The position numbers were made by a program, and so were the translations under genes. Positions 9,398-19,976 of a stretch of 64,000 nucleotides of DNA are shown in pieces (within the stretch, counting starts at the first letter, position 1; each line of letters begins with the position of its first letter). The notes under the pieces are model-generated. The model saw nothing but the letters and a program-made list of their open reading frames with translations, had not been told where the DNA came from and searched no databases. Source of the DNA: Formosa haliotis (lineage in GTDB: Bacteria; Bacteroidota; Bacteroidia; Flavobacteriales; Flavobacteriaceae). The stretch lies in the NCBI RefSeq assembly GCF_001685485.1, contig NZ_BDEL01000001.1:744001-808000 (forward strand), given 5' to 3'.

Positions 9398-9829
9398 GCT
9401 ATCACATTATAAATAATTAATAAAAAGAATCATTCAATAAACTTATCTCGTGATTACTAATAGATAAACAGGTATTGAATTAATTGGTTTACAAGTTCTA
9501 AAAAAACAGGCTATTTTATTTACTAGAATATACCCTATACTTCCACAGAATTACCTTGACTATGAGTTTACCTAAAAAGTATCCTTGATGTCATATTGTC
9601 GATATATTTTAACCGATTGCTAATCAACATCGGTTTCGACAGGTTCAACCTGACAAACAAAATTCAACTTACTTTTTAGACAGCTACATTATAAAACAAA
9701 AAAGGAAGTAGAACGGGTTCTACTTCCTTTTTAAATCTAAAAAATTCAACTTGAGCAATTTTAAGACTGTTTCACGTTATAATGTTAAACCACCGCAAAA
9801 TGGCTATAAAACAGACTTAATAGTATTCT
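9398..9829. other. Intergenic region with terminator
   Basis: It holds the upstream region of the GH-A operon (right of 9397) and the strong hairpin at 9699-9732 that ends the GH127 operon. No gene, and no promoter identified with confidence. Confidence 0.6.
9699..9732 (-). terminator. Strong intrinsic terminator after GH127 operon
   Basis: A perfect 15-bp stem (AAAAAGGAAGTAGAA with its complement) around a CGGG loop, flanked by A and T runs so it could act on both strands. It lies about 100 bases after the minus-strand GH127 stop. Confidence 0.9.
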
Positions 9830-11824
9830 TTACCACACCACTGGCATAAACACCGTCATTTCTGCTTGACCTCTATTGCTCCAAGCAAAATAAGGCACAA
9901 ACTGCGTATTAAACGCTTTAAACGAAGGTTTCTTTACTGCTTGGTACATGGTTTCGGTATTATTATCTAAACGCAATAAAATCTCGCCACTAATGGTAGT
10001 AATACCACCTAAAAAGTCTGGCTGATGCTTTGCTTCTAAGGCAGCATTTCCATTTAAATACACGTCTAGAATACTCGTGTCATTTGGTAAATCTGGTGTT
10101 TCAATACAGTACACCATTGGCCCTCTTTTTATAGCCACTTGGTTACGCACTTCTTCTATTCTAGCATGCCCTTCGATTAAAGTAATTTCCATAAGCATAT
10201 CTAAAGTTATGGTATCGCCAACGCTCCATGTTCTATTTATGGTAGCAAATGTTCCAGGGGTAACCGCAACATCTACAGCTTCACCATTTACTTTTAAAGT
10301 GCTCCCTGTTGCCCATTTTGGTATTCTAATTTGAATATCGAAAGCGGTACTTTTACAAGTATCAACAGTAATTTTCACTAAACCTTTCCATGGGTACTCT
10401 GTATCTTGAGATAATTTTAATGGCGAACCATCTAGCATGGTGGTATCTAAATTATTAGCACCGAATAAAACCACAGCTACACCGTTTTCAGATAAGTTAT
10501 AAGCCCATCCTGAACTTTTACAAATGGTTCTTACTAAGTTTGGCGGACAACAAAAACACTCTAAATACGGTTGTCTTACAGGACTTTCTGTAACATCGGC
10601 GTGCGCATCGTAATTCCTTGAATTGTTTACCATACGCAACGGATTAGAGTAGAAATAATCTTTTCCTTCAATACCAATTCCAGACAAACCACTGTTGTAT
10701 AATACAAGTTCTATAATATCGGCGTATCGTGATTGCGCATGAATTCCCATCATTCTGTGGCTAAACATGGCATTACAAAGGTTGGCACAGGTTTCGTTAT
10801 AGGCCGTCATGTTTGGCATCATATAAGCATCAATGAAGCCTTCTTCAATCATATCTAAATTTGTTGAAGCTCCGTAATGTGCTTGCCCCACAGCACCTGT
10901 AGCGTACATTTTCTTATCGGTAACATTCTCCCAAAGTTTATCTAAAGCTTCAATTAAAGCTTTCTCGCCGGTTTCGGCATACACATCGGCTGCCCCTGCA
11001 TAATAATACAAGGCCAAAACGGCATGACCAACAGCTTCTTCAGATTCTCGTAAAGGGGTTCTTTCTTGAACCATATCGCCAATAGGATAGCCTTCTGTAG
11101 TGGAATCGTGCTTAATTTCGAATGTACCACGACGGTTAATAAATTTCTCGGCTAAATTTAAATAACGCTTATCGCCTACCGTTCTATACAATTCTACCAA
11201 GCCCATAATTTGTGTTTGGTTGAAGCCGAAACGCTGATAATGTTTCGTGTCTGGCATAAAGTAAGTGTATAATAAATCGGCCATTTTTACAGCGATATCT
11301 AAAAAGTTAGACTGCCCTGTAATGCGATAATGCACAGATCCTGCAATAAAAAGGTGTCCGAAATTGTACATTTCGTGGTACTTTCGGTTTTCAAAACGAT
11401 CGACACCTTCGGTTATTTGCACATGGGTATGAATGTAACCATCTGGTTCTTGCGCTCTTCCAATAAGTGCGATGTATTCGTCTAATTCTTTTAAAATAGC
11501 TTCGTCTTTGGTTAAACCATAAACATAGGTTTTGGCTTCCATAAACTTAAAGAAATCGCCATCATGCCAATAAAACCCCTTATGTTCGCCTTCCTTTTCT
11601 CCGGCAGCAATTTTAAAATTATTTAAACCATGACCAATATCGCCACATAATAAATCGCCCATATAAGGCAGCATTTTATCTCCTGCATTTTTAACCTTAT
11701 CGGCCCAAAAGCCAGACGTCCATTTACAATCTCCAAAATTGATGCTCTTTAATTTTACAAAAGGACTGTTGGAAGTATTTGTAATTGCTGTGGTATGTTT
11801 TTTTGTTGTACTCATCGTATTCAA
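9830..11824 (-). CDS. GH127 (DUF1680) family glycosidase
   Basis: A 664-residue protein with no signal peptide. It has the all-alpha toroid of DUF1680 followed by beta-sandwich domains. The GH127 zinc/catalytic set is visible: E344 and C346 in YNETCANL, and C425-C426 in ECFCCPPN, matching the Glu-Cys-Cys-Cys site of characterised GH127 enzymes. In carrageenan loci such as that of Zobellia galactanivorans, GH127 enzymes act as exo-alpha-1,3-(3,6-anhydro)-D-galactosidases that free the anhydrosugar; elsewhere they are beta-L-arabinofuranosidases. With GH16 enzymes and an anhydrosugar pathway around it, the first role is favoured. It is last in a five-gene run: sulfatase, MFS porter, two GH16, GH127. 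Lack of a signal suggests action in the cytoplasm, after the porter. Confidence 0.85.
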   Translation of the reverse strand: MNTMSTTKKHTTAITNTSNSPFVKLKSINFGDCKWTSGFWADKVKNAGDKMLPYMGDLLCGDIGHGLNNFKIAAGEKEGEHKGFYWHDGDFFKFMEAKTYVYGLTKDEAILKELDEYIALIGRAQEPDGYIHTHVQITEGVDRFENRKYHEMYNFGHLFIAGSVHYRITGQSNFLDIAVKMADLLYTYFMPDTKHYQRFGFNQTQIMGLVELYRTVGDKRYLNLAEKFINRRGTFEIKHDSTTEGYPIGDMVQERTPLRESEEAVGHAVLALYYYAGAADVYAETGEKALIEALDKLWENVTDKKMYATGAVGQAHYGASTNLDMIEEGFIDAYMMPNMTAYNETCANLCNAMFSHRMMGIHAQSRYADIIELVLYNSGLSGIGIEGKDYFYSNPLRMVNNSRNYDAHADVTESPVRQPYLECFCCPPNLVRTICKSSGWAYNLSENGVAVVLFGANNLDTTMLDGSPLKLSQDTEYPWKGLVKITVDTCKSTAFDIQIRIPKWATGSTLKVNGEAVDVAVTPGTFATINRTWSVGDTITLDMLMEITLIEGHARIEEVRNQVAIKRGPMVYCIETPDLPNDTSILDVYLNGNAALEAKHQPDFLGGITTISGEILLRLDNNTETMYQAVKKPSFKAFNTQFVPYFAWSNRGQAEMTVFMPVVW

Positions 11825-11875
11825 TCTATAAATTAGGAATAAACGTGTTTGATACGCAAACTATTTTTGTCTATT

Positions 11876-13354
11876 TTATTTTGCTTTTTTTATTGTAATA
11901 TCATCTATAAACAGTCGTGCTGCCTTAGTTTTTGGTAAATCTGATTTTTTAATCGCGATACGCATCTGGTCGTTTTTTGCCGATGCATTTCTGGAAATTT
12001 TAGCTTCAACAGTTACCCATTGGCGACGTGGTTGTTTGTCTAAATCTGAAAATGTAATTTCCACCTTAGGATTTGTAAGCGTCATGTGTATTTTGTCTGC
12101 CACACGACCTTGATCTAACCATACTTTCATAGATACTATAAAGTCTCCTTTTGGTAATTTTACCGCACCTTCTGGTGTTAAAGCACTCACTTCATGAACT
12201 TCTAAAGATTGATTTTTTCCGAAGCCAGAAAACTTTAAACTATTTACTCCTGAAGCATAATCGCCTTCAACAATGGTTAAATATTTTGAAGAAACCTCAT
12301 CGAATAACCAAAATTTCTGGTAGTCGTTTGCATTTGAATCTTCTGGAACCATTTTTAAAGGTCTAGGATTTTCTTCAAATAAAATAGGCCCTTCAAAACC
12401 GTAAAACGCGCGATCTTTAGCTAATAAATTATCTGTTGGTTTTTGCCATACACGCATGTATTCAATTTCAAAATCGACTGGCAACTCTTCCTTATGAGGC
12501 AATCCTAACCATTTAAAAATTTCGGAATCCAACCAAATTTCCATAGGGTTGTTTAGTACCCAATCCAATCCAACATCATCTTGTGTAAAGTGGTGTACTA
12601 ATTTGCCATCAATAAATAATTTTAAGAAATCTTCTCCCCATTCTGCACCGTACACGTGAAATTCGTCTGCGGTTCTATAAGGCAAATTTTCGGTATGCTG
12701 AAATACATTTGTTGGGCGTTCGGCTGGCGGACTCCAGTCGTGAGCCGTAGCCAAATACGAATCTTCCCTAATGTTTCCTTTTTTATTTTTAGGATTCCCC
12801 ATTAGTTCATAAACATCCAATTCCTGCTCGTAACCAATGGCCCAAAATGCACCCGTAATGGCTGCATTACCTACTTTAGAACGCACTTCCATATAACCGT
12901 TTAAAAAACGCTTTTTCCCAACCACAGCTGCCGTGGTTATGGGTAGTGGCTTACCTTCATAAATACCGTAGGTTGATGCGCCCATATTACCATCGGCATA
13001 TTCTTCTTGGGCAAACGGATAATCGGGTTCCCATTGCGTTCTTAACTTTAATTTACCATCTTCTACAATAACATTATGTGGTGCAAATTGTGAAGGAGCA
13101 CGCCCTTTCCAAATGTAATAATCACCATTTTGCCCCTCTACAAACCATTTGGTTGTATCGATAGAAGTGCCTTCAAACTCATCGCTAATAGCTTCATTAA
13201 GCACCCAACCCTCATTGTTTTTAGGATCAGAAAAGGGATACACTTTATCTTTAGACTTTCTAGACTGTGCTTTAGTTGTTTGCACTAAACCTATAGTAAA
13301 ACACGCCATTAAAGATAAAGGCACCAGGGTTTTAAAATGTTTTTTTGAAATCAT
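11876..13354 (-). CDS. Secreted GH16 endo-galactanase with C-terminal binding-like domain
   Basis: A 492-residue protein with a signal peptide ending near TKAQS (residue 31). Residues 45-312 are a GH16 jelly roll with the beta-bulge catalytic motif ExDxxE: E178, D180 and E183 in ELDVYELMG, the form seen in agarases, porphyranases and carrageenases rather than lichenases. RAPSQFAPHNV, WEPDYPF and the end segment IEYMRVWQKP are family landmarks. Residues about 330-492 form a second beta-rich domain ending LFIDDITIKK, like CBM4-type jelly rolls. It is a close tandem paralogue of the gene at 13375-14889, 20 bases away. Probably cuts a kappa/beta-carrageenan or furcellaran-like chain; the subfamily (GH16_13 or GH16_17 are candidates) is not proven. 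Confidence 0.85.
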   Translation of the reverse strand: MISKKHFKTLVPLSLMACFTIGLVQTTKAQSRKSKDKVYPFSDPKNNEGWVLNEAISDEFEGTSIDTTKWFVEGQNGDYYIWKGRAPSQFAPHNVIVEDGKLKLRTQWEPDYPFAQEEYADGNMGASTYGIYEGKPLPITTAAVVGKKRFLNGYMEVRSKVGNAAITGAFWAIGYEQELDVYELMGNPKNKKGNIREDSYLATAHDWSPPAERPTNVFQHTENLPYRTADEFHVYGAEWGEDFLKLFIDGKLVHHFTQDDVGLDWVLNNPMEIWLDSEIFKWLGLPHKEELPVDFEIEYMRVWQKPTDNLLAKDRAFYGFEGPILFEENPRPLKMVPEDSNANDYQKFWLFDEVSSKYLTIVEGDYASGVNSLKFSGFGKNQSLEVHEVSALTPEGAVKLPKGDFIVSMKVWLDQGRVADKIHMTLTNPKVEITFSDLDKQPRRQWVTVEAKISRNASAKNDQMRIAIKKSDLPKTKAARLFIDDITIKKAK

Positions 13355-13374
13355 TATTTATGATTAATTAGATT

Positions 13375-14889
13375 TTATTTTACACGCTTAATTTCAATAT
13401 CATCAATAAAAAAACGAGCTGCTTTAGTTTCTGGCAAATCCTGTTTTTTAATTATAATTTCCATACCATCAATAGGTGAAGATGGTTCTTCTCTTTCAAA
13501 TTCAGCTGAAATCGTTACCCATTGTTTACGTTCTAACTTTTTTAAACCCGAAAACCCAAGTTTCTTGTAGGGTTCGAATAAATTAACATGTAACGAATCT
13601 GGCACACGTCCCTGGTCTAACCAAACTTTCATAGACAAAGTATAATGCCCTTTAGGAATTTGAAGCGAGCCAACAGGCGTTTTTATTTTGACTTCATCGG
13701 CTTCTAAATGTTCGTTTTTACCATAACCAGTAAACTTTAAACTTTCAACGCCACTGGCATAATGCCCTTCATAAATATTTAAATATTTTGATGACGTCTC
13801 GTCTAGCAACCAAAACTTTTGGTAGTCGTTTGCATTTGAATCTTCAGGAACCATAGTTAAAGGTCTTGGATTTTCTTCAAACAATATAGGACCTTCAAAA
13901 CCATAAAACGCGCGGTCTTTAGCTAATAAATTATCAGATGGTTTTTGCCAAACACGCATGTATTCCACTTCAAAAATTGCAGGCAGTTCTTCTTGATGAG
14001 GCACGCCTAACCATTTAAAGATTTCAGAATCTAACCAAATCTCCATAGGGTTGTTTAGCACCCAATCTGTTCCTAATTCATCTTGAGTAAAACCGTGTAT
14101 AAATTTACCGTCTCTATAAATATTTAAGAAATCTTCACCCCATTCTGCTCCATAGATATGAAAAGCATCGGAAGTGGTATAATTCAACGTTTCATCGTAA
14201 CCAAAAGCCTTTGTAGGCCTTACAGATGGCGGACTCCAATCGTGAACTGCAGTTCTATTAGTATTGGAACTTATAGAGCCTTCTTTGGCAATTTTAGGAA
14301 CGGCAAGTTGCTCATAAACATCTAATTCTTGTTCGTAACCTATAGCCCAGAAAGCCGCTGTCATGGCCGCTTTTGGTGCTTTAGATTTCACTTCCATATA
14401 CCCGTTTAAAAACCTTTTTTTGCTTACAATAGCAGCTGTGGTTACTGGTAATGGATTTCCCTCGTGCATGCCATAGGTATCCTTATGATCACCATCGGCA
14501 TAACTTTCTTTAACAAACGGATAATCGGGTTCCCATTGGGTTATTATTTTTAATTTCCCTTCCTCTACAACAACATTATGAGGGGCATACTGCGAAGGTG
14601 CTCGACCTTTCCAAATGTAATAGTCGCCGTTTTGCCCTTCTACAAACCATTTGGTTGTATCGATGGAAGTGCCATCAAACTCATCGCTAATAGCTTCGTT
14701 TAAAACCCAACCTTCTTTATTTTCTGGATCGGATGAAGGATAAAGTTTAGAAGCAGGACTATTAGACTGCTGCTCCTCTTTTACTTCTGAAACCACGGTT
14801 TCTGATACTTTTTCCTTACAGCTTAAAGTAATACTTCCTAAAGCTAAGAAAACCAAAACTACACCATAAATGCCTTTATTCTTCATCAT
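13375..14889 (-). CDS. GH16 endo-galactanase lipoprotein, tandem paralogue
   Basis: A 504-residue lipoprotein (lipobox SITLSC, C24), so likely on the cell surface, unlike its neighbour with a type I signal. The GH16 domain spans about 55-325 with E188, D190 and E193 in ELDVYEQLA. The C-terminal binding-like domain (about 340-504) ends FFIDDIEIKRVK. Long stretches are identical to the 492-residue paralogue next door, notably WVLNEAISDEF and FVEGQNGDYYIWKGRAPSQ. The loop just after the catalytic motif differs (VPKIAKEGSISSN against NPKNKKGNIRED), which may change subsite preference. It lies 8 bases from the MFS porter upstream and belongs to the same operon. Confidence 0.85.
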   Translation of the reverse strand: MMKNKGIYGVVLVFLALGSITLSCKEKVSETVVSEVKEEQQSNSPASKLYPSSDPENKEGWVLNEAISDEFDGTSIDTTKWFVEGQNGDYYIWKGRAPSQYAPHNVVVEEGKLKIITQWEPDYPFVKESYADGDHKDTYGMHEGNPLPVTTAAIVSKKRFLNGYMEVKSKAPKAAMTAAFWAIGYEQELDVYEQLAVPKIAKEGSISSNTNRTAVHDWSPPSVRPTKAFGYDETLNYTTSDAFHIYGAEWGEDFLNIYRDGKFIHGFTQDELGTDWVLNNPMEIWLDSEIFKWLGVPHQEELPAIFEVEYMRVWQKPSDNLLAKDRAFYGFEGPILFEENPRPLTMVPEDSNANDYQKFWLLDETSSKYLNIYEGHYASGVESLKFTGYGKNEHLEADEVKIKTPVGSLQIPKGHYTLSMKVWLDQGRVPDSLHVNLFEPYKKLGFSGLKKLERKQWVTISAEFEREEPSSPIDGMEIIIKKQDLPETKAARFFIDDIEIKRVK

Positions 14890-14897
14890 GAGATTCT

Positions 14898-16469
14898 TTA
14901 TTTTTTATCTGAAGTCAATGCGGATTGTATCTCCTCAATAGTCATGTTTTTAGTTTCAACCAAATAGCGGTATAAAATAACCAGACCAATAAATACGATG
15001 ATGGCATAGAATAACAAGGTATTACTTATGCCCATTGTTGCCATTTGCCATGGGAAAAATTTCTGAACCAAATAACTCACAATACTGGTTACTAATGTAA
15101 AGAACGGAATGGCAATACCCCGTAGACCAATAGGGAATATTTCTGAAAACAACACCCACATTACAGGACCTACAGAAAAGTGAAAGGCCGCAATAAAACT
15201 AAGAATACCTATTAAGATTAACACCGCATTTATATCTGCCGATTTCTCGATTAACACACTAGAAAACGTACGGGCATCCTCTTCACCTAAAGTATCATGA
15301 ATGGCTTGTTTAAATTCAATATCGCTGCCGTATTCAACATCTACTATAGTATTTAGACGCTCTTTTTTTTCAAGTTCGGTTAATTCAACAACATCCTGAT
15401 TAGTGATGGTATAACTTGCTGTTTTAAATCCGTAATAACACAAACCAAGACTAAAAATAATCCACACCATACCCCAAATAATTAGTGGTCTACGTCCCAA
15501 CTTATCCACTAACAATAAGCCTAGAATTGTAAATATAACACTGGTTAAACCAATCCAAATGGCCTGCATAAAAGCCGCATCTGTTCCCACACCTAATTGT
15601 TCAAACACCGTTGGTGCATAAAATAGTATGGCATTAATACCTGTTGCTTGTTGGGCTATCGCGATGGTCATAGCGATAATCATGGTAAGTCGCATAGGTT
15701 TTGCAAAAATGGCTTTGAGTTGCGCCATGATAGAGTGATCTTGAGTATTTTTACTTAAACTCTCTTTCATTTCTTCCAATTGTACCTCGACCTCACTAAC
15801 TGGTAAAATTTTACTTAAGGTACCCTTCGCTTCCTGTTCCTTATTATTATAGATTAACCAAGCTGGGCTACGCGGAATAAAGAATAATAAAACAAACCAT
15901 AAAAAAGCTGGCAAAATTTCTGATCCCAACATCCAACGCCAGGTATGAGTTCGCAAACCAAAATCGACTACCCATTGGGCATCGGAATTAGTCCACTGCA
16001 GTATTAAATAATTAATAAAATAAGCTGCAGAAAGTCCAAGTACAATGTTAATCTGAGTCATAGACACTAATTTACCTCTCCATTTTGGAGGCGCTATTTC
16101 TCCAATATACATGGATGCTAATGAAATGGAACTAAAAGCTAATCCGCCTAAAAAACGAGCACAAACTAATGACCAATAACTTGGCGCTAAAGTAGAAGCT
16201 ATAGCTGAAATCAAATAAAGCAACGCGATAATTTGTAGGGTACGTTTTCTACCAAAACGATTTGAAGCATACCCGGCCAAAGGCAATGCTAAAAGCACTC
16301 CTAAACCAGGTGCACTAACAACCGTTCCCAATTGTAAATCTGTTAATCCAAACTCCTGAACTATAAAATTAATTGTACCTGAAATTAAAGCGGCATCTAA
16401 TCCGAAAATAAAACCTCCCATCGCTACGATAGTGGCATATGTAAATGCATTTGATTTATATGACCCCAT
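14898..16469 (-). CDS. MFS sugar porter family transporter
   Basis: A 523-residue inner-membrane protein with about 12 hydrophobic segments. Sugar-porter signatures are present: FGRKRT after TM2, PRSPAWL after TM6 (normally PESPRWL), QQATGINAILFYAPT in TM7 and DKLGRRPLI. It resembles XylE/GLUT-type symporters. A charged insert of about 55 residues between TM9 and TM10 (rich in Glu, Lys and Asp) is longer than usual for the family. It lies between the sulfatase and the two GH16 genes, so it probably brings the final mono- or disaccharide, possibly galactose or 3,6-anhydrogalactose, into the cytoplasm. Substrate is inferred from context. Confidence 0.88.
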   Translation of the reverse strand: MGSYKSNAFTYATIVAMGGFIFGLDAALISGTINFIVQEFGLTDLQLGTVVSAPGLGVLLALPLAGYASNRFGRKRTLQIIALLYLISAIASTLAPSYWSLVCARFLGGLAFSSISLASMYIGEIAPPKWRGKLVSMTQINIVLGLSAAYFINYLILQWTNSDAQWVVDFGLRTHTWRWMLGSEILPAFLWFVLLFFIPRSPAWLIYNNKEQEAKGTLSKILPVSEVEVQLEEMKESLSKNTQDHSIMAQLKAIFAKPMRLTMIIAMTIAIAQQATGINAILFYAPTVFEQLGVGTDAAFMQAIWIGLTSVIFTILGLLLVDKLGRRPLIIWGMVWIIFSLGLCYYGFKTASYTITNQDVVELTELEKKERLNTIVDVEYGSDIEFKQAIHDTLGEEDARTFSSVLIEKSADINAVLILIGILSFIAAFHFSVGPVMWVLFSEIFPIGLRGIAIPFFTLVTSIVSYLVQKFFPWQMATMGISNTLLFYAIIVFIGLVILYRYLVETKNMTIEEIQSALTSDKK

Positions 16470-16538
16470 TGCTTCTTGTGTTGAATATTTAAATTAAAAT
16501 ATCCTGCTTTTTTTAGTTAGTATTGTTTATTACTGGTA

Positions 16539-17957
16539 TTACCCTTTTATTGGTAACATCATTTCTTTTTTCACCAATTCTGGTGTACGGTAGCGATCCA
16601 TACGATCTATATCGTATTTTTCGAAATCACGTTTTAGCATCCACATTGGGCGTTCAAGCGTTAATTCCCATTCAAACATTTTCTTATACATATCTTTTAA
16701 ACGCTCTGGATATTTACCTGCCAAATCTTCTTGCTCTGTAATATCTTGTGTTAAATTATACAATTCTGCTGGACGGTCTGGGAATCTAATTAATTTCCAG
16801 TCTCCTTCGCGATATACAGCTCTATTTTCCTTTTTCCAATGTAGAGTTTCATGAGGTCTCCCTTTATGTTCTCCTTTTAAATATGGTATTAAATTAACCC
16901 CATCAATATCTTTTAAATCGGCTACATCTCCCCCTCCTGCGGCATAAAACGTAGGTAGTAAATCCAGTGTTATAACCGGTTTATCATAGGTTATATTTCC
17001 TTTTAACTCTTTAGGCCAAGTAATGACAAAAGGCACACGAATACCACCTTCAAGGAAATTTGATTTTGTACCACTTAAGGGCAAGTTAATGGATGCATTC
17101 TTATCGGTAGGTCCACCGTTATCGTTTGAAAATACCACGATAGTATTCTCGTCTAGACCCAATTCTTTAAGTTTATCAAGCACTCTTCCACAAGCACGAT
17201 CTAAAGCTAAAGTCATTGCTGCTAATTCTTGACGTTTTCCTGTAAGATTTGGAAATTGCTTTAAATCTTCTGGCTTAGCCTGCATTGGTGTATGTACGGC
17301 ATTAAATGCTAAGTAGATAAAAAATGGTTTGGCTTTATTATTTTCTATAAATGTAATCGCTTCGTCTGCTAACACATCGGTAACATAACCGTTTGGCTCT
17401 TCGTAGTGTCCGAAATTGCGTTCCATTTTGTAATCATGGTGAATACCTTCAAAGCTTTTGTAAGGAAAGTAATCGCGAGCGCCTCCTCTAAATCCATAAA
17501 ACTCATCGAATCCTCTTTTTAAAGGATGAAAACGATCGGCATCTCCTAAGTGCCATTTCCCGTATGCTGCAGTTGCATACCCTAATTTTTTCATATAATC
17601 GGCCATGGTAACTTGATCTAACGGTAACCCCATATCGTCTGCTAAATACTTCGAGTTTTCGCTCATATATCCTGGCACGTTGATTTCTTCGTAGCCAAAA
17701 CGTTGTTGGTATTTCCCCGTCATTAATCCTGCTCTTGAAGGCCCACAAGTAGCATCGCTTACATACCCTTCAAGAAAGCGAACACCACGATGTGCTAATT
17801 TATCCAGATTTGGAGTTTTCATAATCTTACTTCCTTGAAAACCAAAGTCAGCATAACCCGCATCATCGGCAAACAAAAAAATTACATTAGGTTGATTCTG
17901 CCCAAAAACAGAATATGCAATTACGACCAATAATAGTCCAAGAATCCCTTTTTTCAT
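16539..17957 (-). CDS. S1 sulfatase, exported, first gene of GH16/GH127 operon
   Basis: A 472-residue formylglycine sulfatase with a signal peptide ending at FGQNQ (residue 20). The metal site includes D31-D32 ([12 protein letters not shown]). The maturation motif is C71-G-P-S-R75, followed by [21 protein letters not shown] and SNDNGGP are further active-site landmarks. This arylsulfatase-like layout differs from the two IDS-like sulfatases here and is nearer the 490-residue one at 25840. S1_19 is a plausible subfamily given carrageenan context, but this was not tested. It leads the run to MFS, GH16, GH16 and GH127, with a 69-base gap to the porter gene. Confidence 0.9.
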   Translation of the reverse strand: MKKGILGLLLVVIAYSVFGQNQPNVIFLFADDAGYADFGFQGSKIMKTPNLDKLAHRGVRFLEGYVSDATCGPSRAGLMTGKYQQRFGYEEINVPGYMSENSKYLADDMGLPLDQVTMADYMKKLGYATAAYGKWHLGDADRFHPLKRGFDEFYGFRGGARDYFPYKSFEGIHHDYKMERNFGHYEEPNGYVTDVLADEAITFIENNKAKPFFIYLAFNAVHTPMQAKPEDLKQFPNLTGKRQELAAMTLALDRACGRVLDKLKELGLDENTIVVFSNDNGGPTDKNASINLPLSGTKSNFLEGGIRVPFVITWPKELKGNITYDKPVITLDLLPTFYAAGGGDVADLKDIDGVNLIPYLKGEHKGRPHETLHWKKENRAVYREGDWKLIRFPDRPAELYNLTQDITEQEDLAGKYPERLKDMYKKMFEWELTLERPMWMLKRDFEKYDIDRMDRYRTPELVKKEMMLPIKG

Positions 17958-18168
17958 TTTACTAGATTATTATATTCTACAATGACGTAAGTAATAAATA
18001 TGATTTTCTTAAAAATTTAATTTCAATTATAAGAAAACTTAAAACTTACGACTATACAAACAAAAGAAATTATCAGACTAATTTCTTCGTTAATTTTACC
18101 TGATGGCTACATTATTTTAACCCTAATTTAAATTTACCATATAGAATGGGTTAATATAAGCACAAAAA

Positions 18169-18196
18169 AAAACCGATTAAATACATAACCGGTTTT
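18169..18196 (-). terminator. Terminator after first SusCD pair
   Basis: A 7-bp stem, AAAACCG / CGGTTTT, with a 14-base loop and an A-run on the left that reads as T on the minus strand. It lies about 60 bases past the SusD stop. Confidence 0.7.
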
Positions 18197-18254
18197 AACT
18201 AATACAAAACAAACTAACTAAATAATTCTTTATAATACTGTTTAAAACACACTA

Positions 18255-19961
18255 TTAATATCCTGCATTTTGCTCTAAGGCTGGAGCCTTTTCTACTTCA
18301 GATGCTGGAATTGGTAAATAGTATTGTTTGGTATCCCAAGGTCTAGTCATTACTGTATATTCCTTGAAAGAAAGAGAACCATCTTTAGCTTTAGTCCAGG
18401 TTAAACCTTTAATATCGTACCCTAAATGCGCTTCGTTCATCCAGCGTCTTTCATCAAAGAAATTATGCCCCTCGAATGCTAACTCTACACGACGTTCTCT
18501 TTTTATAGCTTCTAATAATTCTGGGCCAGAAGCAGTAATAGCTGGTAATAAAGCTCGCTCTGCTACCTTATTTAAGAACATTCTACTTTCAGATTCATTT
18601 CCTAATTGATATTGCGCTTCGGCATAATTTAAATAAATTTCTGCTAATCGGTATAAAATATAAGGGCGTTGTGCCGAAATATCTGTTAGTTGAACCAAAC
18701 TCTCGTCTTGGAATTTTCTGATATTATATCCTGTTTTTGAAGAATGCAGAACGTTACCTAACCCTTCTGGAGAATCTAAACCATGAGGATAAACACTCGT
18801 GTCTTCAGACAAGTAATACTCTACCTGACGCCCTCTAAACGTGGCACCATTAAAATTTAAATCGGCATAATAGCGCATTTCTCTATTTGCATTTGGATTA
18901 CTAGCATCAAAAGTGCTTCCTTTAGTTGTAGTACCATCGGCCATATTAAATTGTAGCGCAAAATTATGAGAAGGCGAAGATAATGCCCAACCTCCATAAC
19001 CACTAGGTGATTGTGTTTGGTCTGGTAGAGAGTTTACATCTGTACCAAAATCATAATATGCAGATCCATATGGTCTAGCAAATAAAATATCCTGATTAGG
19101 GCTTAAAAACAACTGTTGGTAATCTACTGCATTTGCAACAGAAATTAAATCGCGAGCACCTACAAGTTCGATAACTGCAAGAGCTGCATCTGAAGCATCT
19201 TGCCATTTTGATGCTTTAGTATAATCGTAAAGTGGACCGTTAGGTGCTGTACTAGGATCGTGTAATTTACTTGCGGCATATAATAAAGTTCTTGATTTTA
19301 CTGCTAAAGCAGCTACTTTAGTGGCACGTCCAAACTCTGATGCAGGTCTGTTTTCTGGTAACAACTCTGCCGCTTCATTTAATTCATTTACTATAAAATC
19401 TACACAGTCTTCGTAACTATTACGTTCTAAATTAAAATTATCATTTAAGTTTAAAGCATGCTCCATAATAGGTACACCTCCATAATAACTAACCAACTTA
19501 GCATAAATATTTGCTCTTAAAAATTTCATTTCTCCTTTAAGCATGTTAATTCGTCCCGGATCTTTACTCATCGCTTCACTACCATCGATACGATCTAAAA
19601 ACTCATTCGCCAAACGCAAATAATCAAAATAATTAGCCCATTTTTCTGTAAATACACCGACATTATTTGGGTTCCATAGCGCTTGTAATCTAAAAAGATC
19701 AAGATTATTAAAATTAAATTTACCTTCGAACGATGCGCCTTCCAAATTAAAACGTCTAGGCCACCATTGTTGCTTGTTTACCCCCCAACTTTCGGTACTG
19801 TTATACACGGTATAAACTAATCGTTCTACTTGAGCTGGATCGCTATAAATAAGGTCTTCCGCAAATGCATCAGACGCCTCCGTATCTAATACGTCTGAAC
19901 AACTTATGATTGTAAGTAACAGACAAATGACTGCTGTATATAATATTTTTATATTTTTCAT
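18255..19961 (-). CDS. susD: SusD-like outer-membrane glycan-binding lipoprotein, pair 1
   Basis: A 568-residue lipoprotein (lipobox IISC, C21). It has the SusD/RagB layout: N-terminal TPR-like helices (SDVLDTEASDAFAEDLIYSD onward) and a C-terminal SusD domain with RPYILYRLAEIYLNYAEAQYQLG and RERRVELAFEGHNFFDERRW, both hallmarks. The end matches the usual YYLPIPASEVEKAPALEQNAGY type tail. It caps the SusC barrel and holds glycan at the cell surface. The gene lies 15 bases downstream of its susC and is followed by a terminator, so the pair forms a two-gene operon. Substrate not readable from the sequence. Confidence 0.95.
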   Translation of the reverse strand: MKNIKILYTAVICLLLTIISCSDVLDTEASDAFAEDLIYSDPAQVERLVYTVYNSTESWGVNKQQWWPRRFNLEGASFEGKFNFNNLDLFRLQALWNPNNVGVFTEKWANYFDYLRLANEFLDRIDGSEAMSKDPGRINMLKGEMKFLRANIYAKLVSYYGGVPIMEHALNLNDNFNLERNSYEDCVDFIVNELNEAAELLPENRPASEFGRATKVAALAVKSRTLLYAASKLHDPSTAPNGPLYDYTKASKWQDASDAALAVIELVGARDLISVANAVDYQQLFLSPNQDILFARPYGSAYYDFGTDVNSLPDQTQSPSGYGGWALSSPSHNFALQFNMADGTTTKGSTFDASNPNANREMRYYADLNFNGATFRGRQVEYYLSEDTSVYPHGLDSPEGLGNVLHSSKTGYNIRKFQDESLVQLTDISAQRPYILYRLAEIYLNYAEAQYQLGNESESRMFLNKVAERALLPAITASGPELLEAIKRERRVELAFEGHNFFDERRWMNEAHLGYDIKGLTWTKAKDGSLSFKEYTVMTRPWDTKQYYLPIPASEVEKAPALEQNAGY

Positions 19962-19976
19962 GTTATCTTTTTTTTA

